Part shown: one piece after another, positions 16,314-23,820 of the stretch
Layout: each line of letters begins with the position of its first letter
Position numbering within the stretch: the stretch's first letter is position 1
From: OM182 bacterium
Lineage (GTDB): Bacteria > Pseudomonadota > Gammaproteobacteria > Pseudomonadales > Azotimanducaceae
DNA length: 40,281 nt
Assembly: GCA_004213835.1 (NCBI GenBank)
Contig: SHAE01000005.1
Coordinates: forward strand, 1 to 40,281
Direction of reading: 5' to 3'
Made by a program: the position numbers and the translations under genes
Notes under the pieces: generated by a model
What the model was told of the DNA's origin: nothing
Seen by the model: the letters and a program-made list of their open reading frames with translations, nothing else
Database searches by the model: none

Positions 16314-16913
16314 ATGTTGACTGAACCATCTGTGGCAACGGTACTGCCGGTCATTCAGACACCCTGGCAAAACCAGTGGCAGCCGGAGCTGATTGGCACG
16401 CTGGTGTTTTTGGTCGATAACGAGCGCGTGCTGTTAATCGAAAAACTGACGGGGCATGGGCAAGGCAAAATCAACGGGCCGGGTGGCAAGTGGGAGGCAG
16501 GCGAATCGCTGCTGGAGTGCGCGCGCCGCGAAACCTTGGAAGAAACGGGCTTGATGGTTGATCAACTGACCTGCGCAGCGGAACTGCGCTTCGTAGAACA
16601 GGCAGGACCACAGTGGTTGGGCTATGTCTTCGTCGCTGACCATTGCGCTGGCGAGTTAACCCAGACTCGAGAAGCTAAACCCTTCTGGTGCGAGATGAAC
16701 GCCATTCCTTATCCGTCGATGTGGGCAGATGATGCGATCTGGCTGCCAAGGGTGCTAGAGCAAGCGCGAGGGCAGACGCCGTTCGCTGCACCCTTCGTCC
16801 AAGATTTTTTGTTTAACGACGGTGAACTGCTGGCCTTCGAGCCTGCCAAACAGGCGGAACTGTCGTTTTCGGTAACACAGCCGCGCGCGGCACAACCTTC
16901 ATCAAGGGCATAG
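16314..16913 (+). CDS. NUDIX hydrolase (MutT-like)
   Basis: This pyrophosphohydrolase of about 199 residues has a full NUDIX box: GGKWEAGE, then the SLLECAR helix, then RETLEETGL, matching G-x5-E-x7-R-E-U-x-E-E-x-G-U. KINGPGGK just before it resembles MTH1-type 8-oxo-dGTP diphosphatases, and the later EMNAIPYPSMWADD (W-x-D-D) also fits that group. Cleaning oxidised nucleotides is therefore the likely role. The ATG at 16314 lies 18 bp after the dUTPase stop. An in-frame TTG at 16299 is an alternative. Pairing with dUTPase makes a plausible nucleotide-pool sanitation unit. The roughly 45-residue C-terminal extension has no recognised domain. Confidence 0.88.
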   Translation: MLTEPSVATVLPVIQTPWQNQWQPELIGTLVFLVDNERVLLIEKLTGHGQGKINGPGGKWEAGESLLECARRETLEETGLMVDQLTCAAELRFVEQAGPQWLGYVFVADHCAGELTQTREAKPFWCEMNAIPYPSMWADDAIWLPRVLEQARGQTPFAAPFVQDFLFNDGELLAFEPAKQAELSFSVTQPRAAQPSSRA

Positions 16914-16920
16914 GAGCCAC

Positions 16921-17829
16921 ATGCGTATTGGTATTTCTGTGCAGTCTGCCTACCGCGTAGACGACCCAGCCCAGGGTGTTCGACATATGCTTGAGCGTGC
17001 CGAGGCTGCGAGTCAGGCGGATTTGGATAGTTTGTTTGTTGGCGATCACCACGTCACCGATTATGCCTATTACCAGAACTCGCCGATTCTTGGCCGCATG
17101 CTCGCGCATTGGCACGGCAAACCCGCAGGTGCGCTCTACCTCCTGCCGCTCTGGCATCCGGTACTGCTTGCAGAGCAGATCTCCACATTGGCTGCCATCA
17201 TGCCCGGTCGGTTCATCATGCAGTGTGGTCTAGGGGGCCTACCCGACCAAAGCGCTGGCATGGGCATCGACATGAGCCAGCGTGTCGCCATGTTCGAAGA
17301 TTCGCTAGCCATCATGCGGCAGCTTTGGGCGGGTGAAACCGTGAGCCACGATCGCTTCTGGCACCTTGAAAATGCACATATTGCGCCGCTGCCTGCGCAG
17401 GACGTTGAAGTTTGGATTGGTGCTACCGCGCCAGCGGCGATCAATCGAACTGCGCGCCTCGCCGAGGGTTGGTTGGGCACGCCGTCTGCAACGCCGCAAC
17501 AAGCAAAGGAGCAGCTTAATCAGTATCGCCAAGCGTGTGCGGAACATCAGCGTACGCCCAGTGCAGTGGCGCTGAGGCGCGACATCTTTATCGCAGGTTC
17601 GGTCAACGAGGCCGAGGCATTCAGAAGCCATGCAGTTGCGAAGGGTTACCGAGGTTTTCCTGAGGAGGCACTGATCTGCGGCGATGTGTCGCAGGTTGCT
17701 GCCCAATTTGCAGAATTCTCCGAGGCGGGTTTTACCGACATCGTCGTGCGCAACATGTCATCGGATCAAGGCCAGGCGCTGGCGACCATCGAGGCGCTCA
17801 GCGACGTGCGCAGACAGCTGAACCTTTAG
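16921..17829 (+). CDS. LLM-class flavin-dependent oxidoreductase
   Basis: This 302-residue luciferase-like TIM-barrel protein uses FMN or F420. Supporting segments are MRIGISVQSAYRVDDPAQG, LDSLFVGDHHVTDY (the common G-D-H-H after the first strands), LAEQISTLAAIMPGRFIMQCGLGG, VWIGATAPAAINRTARLAEGWL and the C-terminal GFTDIVVRN. The substrate cannot be inferred. AGGAG a few bases before ATG 16921 and a 7-bp gap from the NUDIX gene indicate cotranscription with it. F420 use is less likely than FMN in a proteobacterium, though it cannot be excluded. Confidence 0.88.
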   Translation: MRIGISVQSAYRVDDPAQGVRHMLERAEAASQADLDSLFVGDHHVTDYAYYQNSPILGRMLAHWHGKPAGALYLLPLWHPVLLAEQISTLAAIMPGRFIMQCGLGGLPDQSAGMGIDMSQRVAMFEDSLAIMRQLWAGETVSHDRFWHLENAHIAPLPAQDVEVWIGATAPAAINRTARLAEGWLGTPSATPQQAKEQLNQYRQACAEHQRTPSAVALRRDIFIAGSVNEAEAFRSHAVAKGYRGFPEEALICGDVSQVAAQFAEFSEAGFTDIVVRNMSSDQGQALATIEALSDVRRQLNL

Positions 17830-17922
17830 CGATTGCAAATCACCAAGCGCTGTCGCCAAACGCCTCGTCAATTTTGTCTGCGAACTCTAAACGCGAATCC
17901 CAGCGGCGATAAAACGGCTCGT

Positions 17923-19128
17923 CTAGCCCTCAATGACCTCAAAGGTAACCCCTGCGCTTTGCGGCAGGCGCTGCAATAGTTGGTCACCCATGGCAGAGGC
18001 GGGCGTCCAAAAGCCGCCTGCCACCGGTAGGTCGTCTTGGGCCAGCGCGAGCGCGCTTTCCGCAATCATCTTCGAGGTAGATCCGTAGCCGGGATCTTTG
18101 TCGCCCTTGACCCGAACCCTGACGTTTTTACTGCTGTCTGTCGGATGTTGTCCAAACAGTTCAATGTCGTAGTAACCATTGTTGATGGCATCGTCGCTGG
18201 GGCCTTCACCAGGCTTGGGCAGAAATTTCTGCATCAGGCCTCGCGTGAATGACATGCTCGCGGCGCCCACAAAAACGCCGCTGCCGACGCCAACACCAGT
18301 GGCACCTAAGAAGCCACCGGCACCCTTGCCCGACAGTGTGCCTTCGTTGTATTGAAAGTCGCTGCCATACAGTCCGTCTAGCAACTCGGCACTGCGTCGC
18401 ACCACGCGCGTGTTCACAACACCCATAATAAAGGGCCCAACCCAAGAATCAAAGTCTTCGTCGTAGTAGGCGCTCATGCGGTCAGGACCATCGAGGCCGC
18501 GTTGGGTATCGTTAAGCACGTAGGGATCGGCGAGCTGCCTGAAGATTGTTTTGTCTTCTCGCGCTTTTTCCATCATCGCGATCATGCTGTCGATGGTGCC
18601 GCCGCTGAAACCACCGCTGAAGGCGCGGGGCCGATATTTGATCTGGCGCGCGGGCACACCGTGACTTTTCAACATGTGTTTTTGCAGAAAATAAACGCCC
18701 AAATCTGACGGGATACTGTCGAATCCGCAGGTATGCACAATGCGAGCGCCGGTACTCTTAGCTTCTTCCTGATGCGCAGTAATCATCTCGCGCATCCAGT
18801 GTACTTCGCCGGTTAAATCGCAGTAATGCGTGCCGTGTTTTGCGCAGGCGGCGACCAAACTTGAGCCATAGCGCGCGTACGGGCCAACAGTTGTCAGAAT
18901 GACCCGAGCCTGCTGCACCAAGGCGGTGATTGATTCTTCGTCACCGCTGTCTGCGGTAAGCACCGGAATGTCTCGGCCGGCGAGTATCTGTTGCAGCTTT
19001 TGCGGGTTTCGCCCGGCAACCGCCCACTTGAGGTTGCTGTTGGTCTGATGTTCTGCCATGTAGTCGACGACGAGGCGACCTGTGAAGCCACTGGCACCCC
19101 AAACAATAATGTCGTATTCACGCTCCAT
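17923..19128 (-). CDS. Saccharopine dehydrogenase-like / trans-acting enoyl reductase family protein
   Basis: This 401-residue NAD(P)-binding protein opens with YDIIVWGASGFTGRLVVDYM, a Rossmann motif of the saccharopine-dehydrogenase-like family. That family includes mycobacterial trans-acting enoyl reductases and eukaryotic SCCPDH-like proteins. THYCDLTGEVHWMREMI and IVHTCGFDSIPSDLGVYFL are further hallmarks. A glycine-rich stretch (GAGGFLGATGVGVGSGVFVGA) may touch the membrane. A lipid-related reduction is plausible but unproven. I choose ATG 19128 because AGGAG at 19139-19135 stands six bases before it. The adjacent ATG 19131 is closer, and the ATG at 19173 would run into the terminator hairpin. 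The coding strand lies downstream of two terminators that insulate it from the gene at 19260. Confidence 0.85.
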   Translation of the reverse strand: MEREYDIIVWGASGFTGRLVVDYMAEHQTNSNLKWAVAGRNPQKLQQILAGRDIPVLTADSGDEESITALVQQARVILTTVGPYARYGSSLVAACAKHGTHYCDLTGEVHWMREMITAHQEEAKSTGARIVHTCGFDSIPSDLGVYFLQKHMLKSHGVPARQIKYRPRAFSGGFSGGTIDSMIAMMEKAREDKTIFRQLADPYVLNDTQRGLDGPDRMSAYYDEDFDSWVGPFIMGVVNTRVVRRSAELLDGLYGSDFQYNEGTLSGKGAGGFLGATGVGVGSGVFVGAASMSFTRGLMQKFLPKPGEGPSDDAINNGYYDIELFGQHPTDSSKNVRVRVKGDKDPGYGSTSKMIAESALALAQDDLPVAGGFWTPASAMGDQLLQRLPQSAGVTFEVIEG

Positions 19129-19134
19129 CATGAT

Positions 19135-19139
19135 CTCCT
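19135..19139 (-). promoter_or_regulatory. Ribosome-binding site that fixes the start at 19128
   Basis: Minus-strand AGGAG followed by ATCATG, six bases before the ATG at 19128. It rules against the upstream in-frame ATG at 19173. Confidence 0.7.
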
Positions 19140-19174
19140 GTTGTTCTGCAAATTGGATAATTCGATTAGCCATG

Positions 19175-19199
19175 AAAAACCCCTGCCATGGTAGGGGTT
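19175..19199 (-). terminator. Second (distal) intrinsic terminator
   Basis: Hairpin 19178-19199, with ten-base arms around a two-base centre and one G-T pair, followed on the minus strand by five T (19179-19175). It is 36 of 38 identical, with its flanks, to the proximal copy. Confidence 0.78.
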
Positions 19200-19212
19200 A
19201 TGACACGCATAG

Positions 19213-19237
19213 AAAAACCCCTGCCGTGGCAGGGGTT
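19213..19237 (-). terminator. First (proximal) intrinsic terminator of the redoxin-fusion gene
   Basis: Hairpin 19216-19237 has perfect ten-base arms (AACCCCTGCC and GGCAGGGGTT) around GT, followed on the minus strand by five T (19217-19213). It lies 22 bases beyond the stop codon at 19260, the usual place for a Rho-independent terminator. Confidence 0.85.
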
Positions 19238-19259
19238 ATGACACGCATATGCAGTCGTA

Positions 19260-21221
19260 CTATTCGCCGCCGGCGCCAGTCGAAGCATCGCCGTCCTTAC
19301 CCTCACGGCTGCGCTGGCTCATGCTGTACAGCTCTTGAATATCCAGTCCGCCATCGGCGTTGGTATCCACCATTTTAAAGCCTTGCACGAGGCGCTTTTT
19401 CATACGCCCCGGCAGTTCCTGCCAACTCAGCTTGCCGTCCATGTCTTTATCGAGAAAGCCCACCATTTGCGTGGTATCGGCGAAGGCCTTATCCAAGATA
19501 GGTGCTTCCGATGTTTCGTCAACCAACGTATAGCTGAATGCGCCGTAGAGCATTTCATCCCAGCTTTGCAGCCCCCACGGCACGGTGCGATTTGGGTCTG
19601 GATTGCCGGGGTTGGCCGCAGAGTTGTCATACCAGGTGGTGTGCACCAGGCGGCTACCAGGTTCTATACGCTTAGGTTCCACAAAGGTGTAGGTGCGCTG
19701 CCAGTTAAAGTCATAGTTGGGCACCGATAACACGGTTTCGCGGCTGCCATCTGGAGCCATCAACTCGAACTTCGACGCGACCCCTCGGTAGTGTGAGTGG
19801 GGTACCAGATCGTGCAGCAAGGCTGGCTTGTCAAACTCGTAGTACGCCACCTCAGCATGTCGGGCCTCATTCGGTGGGATTTCAATGGTTGGATCAACGA
19901 CCACACTTTGGCGATAGAAATTGCCCGGTTGCTTGTCGTGGAAATACAGGCCGATGCGTGAGGCATCGACCACCTCTCTGCCAATGGGTGTGTAATGCAG
20001 CTGGAAGGTGTATTCGCCGCCAGGAGCAATATAAACGCCCGTATCTTGCGGAAATATGTTGGATTCGTTGCCCGGGGCGTAGCCGATTAAGTAGTTATCG
20101 AAAACGCCAGAGTCTCGCTTGGCTTGGGCCGTCGTGGCATCGATGGAGCCTGCCAAAATATGGTGCACGACTTCGCGGTTGCCTGGGATCACTGTGGCTG
20201 CCTTTACCCAAACGCCTTGCTCGAGCGGGTTGGCCAAACGCGGGAATTTATACTCGACCACACCGCTTGCGGGAATCGTATATTCGGGAATCTCCAGTAT
20301 CAGGTCAGGCTCACCCAGTGGCCATTCCACTTGGGCAATGGCCAGGCCTTGCAGCGGGTCTTCGCCATCACCACGAGGAGCGCCCGCTTCGATCCAGTGT
20401 ACTAGTGTTTGGGCCTGCTCAACATTCAACGACTTGTCGTTCTTCCACACGCCGATGTGCGGATCGGCATGCCATGGCGGCATACGTTTGGTGCGAATGA
20501 CTTCGCGCATCATGGGGGCAAAGCCGCGCACCATCTCATAGCTGGACATGGCCCAAGGGCCAAGACCGCCCTCGGTATGACAAACCACACACTTTTCTTG
20601 GAGGATTGGCGCGATGGTATCGGTGTAGCTGATTTGCGCATGGTCGACATTGCGCTGGGCGAAGTTGATCAAGCAGCCCATGGTGTCGCGGCTGGCGACC
20701 TCAACGGGTTGGTTTGCAAGCACGTTGGCAATGGCGTCAGCGGCAAAATGCTTTGAGGCTTCAGCCTTTTGACGCTCGTACACCTGCCGGTCGTTGATCG
20801 GTCCGCGGTAGGCGATCTGCCAAGTTTGTGGGTCGATGACGAGCACTTCTGCGGTGCGCACGAGGTTCAGCGACTCGCCGATGAGCTGGGTTTCGTCGTG
20901 CAGGATCGGCATGTCGATCCCGAATTTTTCAGCCTCAGCCAAAATCGTGCTGCGCTGATCCTGCAGATTGGCGTTCAACATCATGAAGTGCACGCCCTGA
21001 TCGGTGTATGTGTCGCGCAGTGCTTTGTAATCGGTGAGTGCGTTGCGCACGATCGGGCAGCCATTGCCTTGAATCATGATGACCACGGCAGACTTGTCGC
21101 GGTGGTAGTACAGATTGTGTGCGTCGCCGTGCTGGTCAAGTAGCACGAAGTTTTCGATGCGTTCGGCCTGAACGCTGCTCCCTAGCAGCAAGCCAACGGT
21201 AATGGCAAAGATGCGCAACAT
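19260..21221 (-). CDS. Secreted redoxin-cytochrome-copper monooxygenase-like-EF-hand fusion protein
   Basis: This 653-residue exported protein has, in order: a signal peptide (1-19, ending SSVQA); a thioredoxin-fold redoxin (about 20-175) with a single Cys55 in GNGCPIVRN; and a heme-binding C-V-V-C-H at 211-215 in a cytochrome-c-like segment that includes MPPWHADP. Next comes a region resembling copper type II ascorbate-dependent monooxygenases, with EVVHHILAGS, FQLHYTPIG, LVPHSHYRG and a C-terminal DNSAANPGNPDP. Last are two EF-hand loops (DKDMDGKLSWQE, 591-602; DTNADGGLDIQE, 619-630). A periplasmic electron-transfer oxygenase is a fair inference, and the substrate is unknown. ATG 21221 is chosen because GGAG lies six bases upstream and the signal peptide starts there. 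A frame opening at 21275 adds an unlikely leader. Confidence 0.85.
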   Translation of the reverse strand: MLRIFAITVGLLLGSSVQAERIENFVLLDQHGDAHNLYYHRDKSAVVIMIQGNGCPIVRNALTDYKALRDTYTDQGVHFMMLNANLQDQRSTILAEAEKFGIDMPILHDETQLIGESLNLVRTAEVLVIDPQTWQIAYRGPINDRQVYERQKAEASKHFAADAIANVLANQPVEVASRDTMGCLINFAQRNVDHAQISYTDTIAPILQEKCVVCHTEGGLGPWAMSSYEMVRGFAPMMREVIRTKRMPPWHADPHIGVWKNDKSLNVEQAQTLVHWIEAGAPRGDGEDPLQGLAIAQVEWPLGEPDLILEIPEYTIPASGVVEYKFPRLANPLEQGVWVKAATVIPGNREVVHHILAGSIDATTAQAKRDSGVFDNYLIGYAPGNESNIFPQDTGVYIAPGGEYTFQLHYTPIGREVVDASRIGLYFHDKQPGNFYRQSVVVDPTIEIPPNEARHAEVAYYEFDKPALLHDLVPHSHYRGVASKFELMAPDGSRETVLSVPNYDFNWQRTYTFVEPKRIEPGSRLVHTTWYDNSAANPGNPDPNRTVPWGLQSWDEMLYGAFSYTLVDETSEAPILDKAFADTTQMVGFLDKDMDGKLSWQELPGRMKKRLVQGFKMVDTNADGGLDIQELYSMSQRSREGKDGDASTGAGGE

Positions 21222-21391
21222 GGCGATCTCCAAAGCAAGAAATAGGCCACAGATGATACGGCACTGGCTAACCACCTCAAGTGCGTGGCATGTGAGCGAC
21301 CGCGCACTAATGCGCTTTCTATGGCGCTGATTCTTGTCCTCAAGCTATGATCTCGCCGTTCTGAAGGCATTTGAGAGGGAGCGCAAAGACA

Positions 21392-22408
21392 ATGGCGGAC
21401 GGTTTAGAGGGTATCGATGTGGTCGCCGTGACGGCTTGGCTCGCCGATCGGCTAGAGAATCTGGAGACGCCATTAGACTTCGAGTTGCTGGCCGGTGGTC
21501 ACTCGAACTTAACCTATCGGGTAACTGACGGGGCAGCTAACACCTATGTACTGCGTCGACCGCCCTTGGGCCACGTGCTGCAAAGCGCCCATGATATGGG
21601 GCGTGAGCATAAGATCATTTTTGCTCTGCAAGGATCCTCCGTGCCGGTGGCTACCACGGTTGGGCTGTGCGCCGATGACTCGGTCAATGACGCGCCTTTT
21701 TATGTCATGAACTATGTGGCCGGACCGGTACTGCACAGTCACGAGGCCGCCGCAGCGCTCAGCGAAAAAGATCGTGGGGCTCTAGGACTGCACGTGATCG
21801 ACGTGTTAGCGGCGCTGCATCAGATAGATCCTGATGCCGTGGGCTTGGGGGACTTGGGCCGCAAGGAAGCCTATCTGCAGCGTCAAATGAAACGCTGGGT
21901 AACCCAGTGGGACGCCACAAAAACCCACGAAGTACCGGCTATGGACGAGAGCACGCGTTTGCTTGCCGAGCGCATGCCAGAGCAGGTGGGCTCCGCCATC
22001 GTGCATGGCGACTATCGCCTGGGCAACATGATTACCAACGATGGCAAGGTGAGCGCAGTACTGGATTGGGAGCTTTGTACGTTGGGCGACCCACTGGCCG
22101 ACGTGGGCTATTTGCTGAATTCTTGGGTCGCACCTGGCGAACGCGAAGAGGATCTGACGCCCACATCTGCCGGTGGTTTTTGCAGCCGTGAAACGCTATC
22201 CGCGCGTTACGCGCAAAGCACGGGCCGAGACTTAAGTGACATCAATTATTACCGGGCGTTTTCTCACTGGCGCTTGGCCGCCATTAATCAAGGGGTCTAC
22301 AAGCGTTACTTGGTGGGTGCCATGGGCGAAGGTCATGACGTCGATCTTGACGCGCAAAAGCAAGGCGTCACGACTCTGTCTGAAATGGCCTTAGAGCTAT
22401 TGTCTTAA
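21392..22408 (+). CDS. Phosphotransferase family protein (APH fold, ACAD10/11-like)
   Basis: This 338-residue protein has an aminoglycoside-phosphotransferase/choline-kinase fold. GGHSNLTYRVTD forms the nucleotide-binding loop, and YVLRRPPLGHVLQSAHDMGREH is the segment typical of the ACAD10/11-associated group. The Brenner motif IVHGDYRLGNMI holds the catalytic Asp, and AVLDWELCTLGDPLADVGYL the metal-binding Asp. Members of this group are linked to acyl-CoA metabolism; animal ACAD10/11 kinases phosphorylate 4-hydroxyacyl-CoAs. The same reaction here is an inference, not shown. AGGGAG ten bases upstream supports ATG 21392. It stands alone, 170 bp from the divergent redoxin gene. Confidence 0.87.
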   Translation: MADGLEGIDVVAVTAWLADRLENLETPLDFELLAGGHSNLTYRVTDGAANTYVLRRPPLGHVLQSAHDMGREHKIIFALQGSSVPVATTVGLCADDSVNDAPFYVMNYVAGPVLHSHEAAAALSEKDRGALGLHVIDVLAALHQIDPDAVGLGDLGRKEAYLQRQMKRWVTQWDATKTHEVPAMDESTRLLAERMPEQVGSAIVHGDYRLGNMITNDGKVSAVLDWELCTLGDPLADVGYLLNSWVAPGEREEDLTPTSAGGFCSRETLSARYAQSTGRDLSDINYYRAFSHWRLAAINQGVYKRYLVGAMGEGHDVDLDAQKQGVTTLSEMALELLS

Positions 22409-22792
22409 TCAGCACGCCTGTGTGGGAAGTCTAAAGAAGCGCTAGCGCCGTTACGGCAGGCGCATGCTTCTCGGCAGGGATGTTCGCGGTTGCGAAGAAT
22501 AAAAAGGCGTGTCAGATAAACTGCATCTGAAAACAACTGATCTTCTTTGGGGGGAAGGACGTTGTAAGGATTTACATTAAGTTGTTCGCACGCCTGAAAC
22601 TGGTCTGTTGGATGCAATGTACAGTACAAACACACTAAATCAACCCCAAATTCAACAAATTTAGGAATAATTTACAGGTTTTGTATAGATTGTCGTCGAT
22701 CTTTCAGGATTCGGCCGAGGTTTGGCTGTTTTTCGATGACTGAGCTGGCCTTTCGTCGGAAATTTGCGGCCGAATTTGCGTCAGTACAGGGT
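22409..22792. other. Gene-free 384-bp stretch between convergent genes
   Basis: The left 100 bp are ordinary in composition. The part from about 22500 to 22720 is visibly richer in A and T than the surrounding genes. It contains the palindrome at 22618-22628. A minus-strand frame of 76 codons (22405-22635) shows no recognisable protein features and I do not call it a gene. I see no T-tailed hairpin and no tRNA-like fold. A small RNA or a leftover of a lost gene is possible. Confidence 0.55.
22618..22628. promoter_or_regulatory. TGTAC-A-GTACA palindrome (possible regulator site)
   Basis: A perfect 11-base palindrome with the same TGTAC/GTACA half-sites as the one in front of the MerR-type gene at 23769-23782. 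It lies in the AT-rich gene-free stretch just past the 3' end of that regulator. Confidence 0.35.
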
Positions 22793-23764
22793 CTAGTGGG
22801 TTAGACCCGATGGTGGGTTCGTGGGCGATTGCTGGGCGGTTGCGTGCTCGGCGGCTGCTGTGATGGTGTGTAGAGCACTTTCTAGATAGGCCCGCGCATA
22901 GGCCGCATCGCTGCAGGCCTCATCCAGAGCGCCGTGGGCTGCGGCCTCGCTGGCGTGCTCTTCGGCGCAGGTTTGCAGATACGCAGACAGCGCATTGATT
23001 TGATGCACGGCCTCAACCAAATGTTGCGTGGGTTGGTTGGGGTCCGTATCGCTAACGGCCAGTGCGATCAGTTCCTCGTCGCTGAAGCGTCTTTGGGCAT
23101 AACCAACCGATTTTAAGTATCTTTTTGACTCTTCAAGACAGGTAAATTCGATTTCGCGCCAGTCCAATGGCCACTTGAGTACCGGCGTGTCCGCCGTTTG
23201 GCAGCGGCTTAATTCGGCAGCGGTGGCAAATTGGTAGGCAGTGATAATTTTGCTGTTCGGCAGGTGTTGCTGAGCTTTCGCAATGTCTTGGGCACTTAAT
23301 ACGGGCATCTGCAACACGAGCACTTGCGGCAGTTGCTGCTGCTGGCTCGGGTCAAGAAGCGCGTCAAGATTCGCCCAACGGGCGACAACGTCAATACGAT
23401 CCGTCGGCTCCTGTTTTTGCTCTAGCTGCAGCAAGTTCGCGCCGACCAGACCCACCAGAGGGATGGCCTGTGCTGCAGCGTTAGGCGAATCGACAGCGGC
23501 AGCGGGGCTATCGTTAAGTCTTTGATTTAGCTGCTGTTCGGTTAAGTGTATGACGCTGGAAACGGTTTGCCCGCGATCTATCAGATGTTTGATTTTTTTC
23601 AGTTTTTCCAGCTGCTGGGCGCTGTAAAAGCGCGTTCTGCCATGCTTATGTGCTGGGCTGAAATCGTGCCGTCGCTCCCACGCCCGCAGCCGCTCCACGG
23701 CGATGCCGGTTAGCGCGGCAACGCTGCCGATACGGTAAAAGTCATCTGCTAACGGGTTTGCCAT
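22793..23764 (-). CDS. MerR family transcriptional regulator with B12-domain-like effector region
   Basis: This 323-residue regulator has an N-terminal MerR winged helix (about 10-75): FYRIGSVAALTGI, the RAWERRHDFSPAHK region, FYSAQQLEKLKKIKHLIDRG. A linker of Ala and Gln follows. The effector part (about 115-260) resembles the Rossmann-like fold found in CarH/LitR-type regulators (QVLVLQMPVLSAQDIAKAQQ, NSKIITAYQFATAAEL). I see no cobalamin-binding D-x-H-x-x-G, so light or B12 sensing is doubtful. RRFSDEELIALA and a C-terminal helical stretch complete it. ATG 23764 is chosen because homology begins there. A palindrome overlaps its leader, suggesting self-control. The divergent acyl-CoA synthetase gene is a candidate target. 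Confidence 0.82.
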   Translation of the reverse strand: MANPLADDFYRIGSVAALTGIAVERLRAWERRHDFSPAHKHGRTRFYSAQQLEKLKKIKHLIDRGQTVSSVIHLTEQQLNQRLNDSPAAAVDSPNAAAQAIPLVGLVGANLLQLEQKQEPTDRIDVVARWANLDALLDPSQQQQLPQVLVLQMPVLSAQDIAKAQQHLPNSKIITAYQFATAAELSRCQTADTPVLKWPLDWREIEFTCLEESKRYLKSVGYAQRRFSDEELIALAVSDTDPNQPTQHLVEAVHQINALSAYLQTCAEEHASEAAAHGALDEACSDAAYARAYLESALHTITAAAEHATAQQSPTNPPSGLTH

Positions 23765-23768
23765 CTTC

Positions 23769-23782
23769 TTGTACAGGTACAA
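23769..23782. promoter_or_regulatory. TTGTAC-AG-GTACAA palindrome, probable self-operator of the MerR-type gene
   Basis: A perfect 6-2-6 inverted repeat, five bases before the ATG at 23764 and just past a predicted transcription start. TGTACA-like half-sites are reported for some LitR-type MerR proteins in Pseudomonas, though with other spacing. Binding here is inferred. Confidence 0.45.
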
Positions 23783-23792
23783 AGGGTCGACA

Positions 23793-23820
23793 AAGATACC
23801 GCGTTTGGGCGAATTGTCCA
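23793..23820 (-). promoter_or_regulatory. Candidate promoter of the MerR-type gene
   Basis: Minus-strand TGGACA (23820-23815), a 16-base spacer and TATCTT (23798-23793). Transcription would begin near 23786, immediately before the palindrome, so a bound protein would block it. Visual call. Confidence 0.35.

Larger units (their letters stand above)
19174..19249. repeat. Two tandem copies of a 38-bp terminator-bearing repeat
   Basis: Copy one is 19174-19211 and copy two 19212-19249. They differ at two of 38 positions, both inside the hairpin. Each contains a 22-base inverted repeat and the same trailing ATGACACGCATA. It is a clean local duplication of an intrinsic terminator. Confidence 0.9.

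Noticed and set aside
19131-19173. Earlier start for the saccharopine-dehydrogenase-like gene
   Set aside because: The ribosome-binding site AGGAG at 19139-19135 lies inside this extension and points to 19128, and the ATG at 19173 abuts the terminator.
21392-22408. Aminoglycoside resistance kinase
   Set aside because: The fold is shared, but the RRPPLGHVLQSAHDM segment and the acyl-CoA gene surroundings match the ACAD10/11-like group.
22405-22635. 76-codon minus-strand frame in the gene-free stretch
   Set aside because: No ribosome-binding site, no recognisable motif, Cys-rich random-looking composition, and its first codons are the palindrome at 22618.
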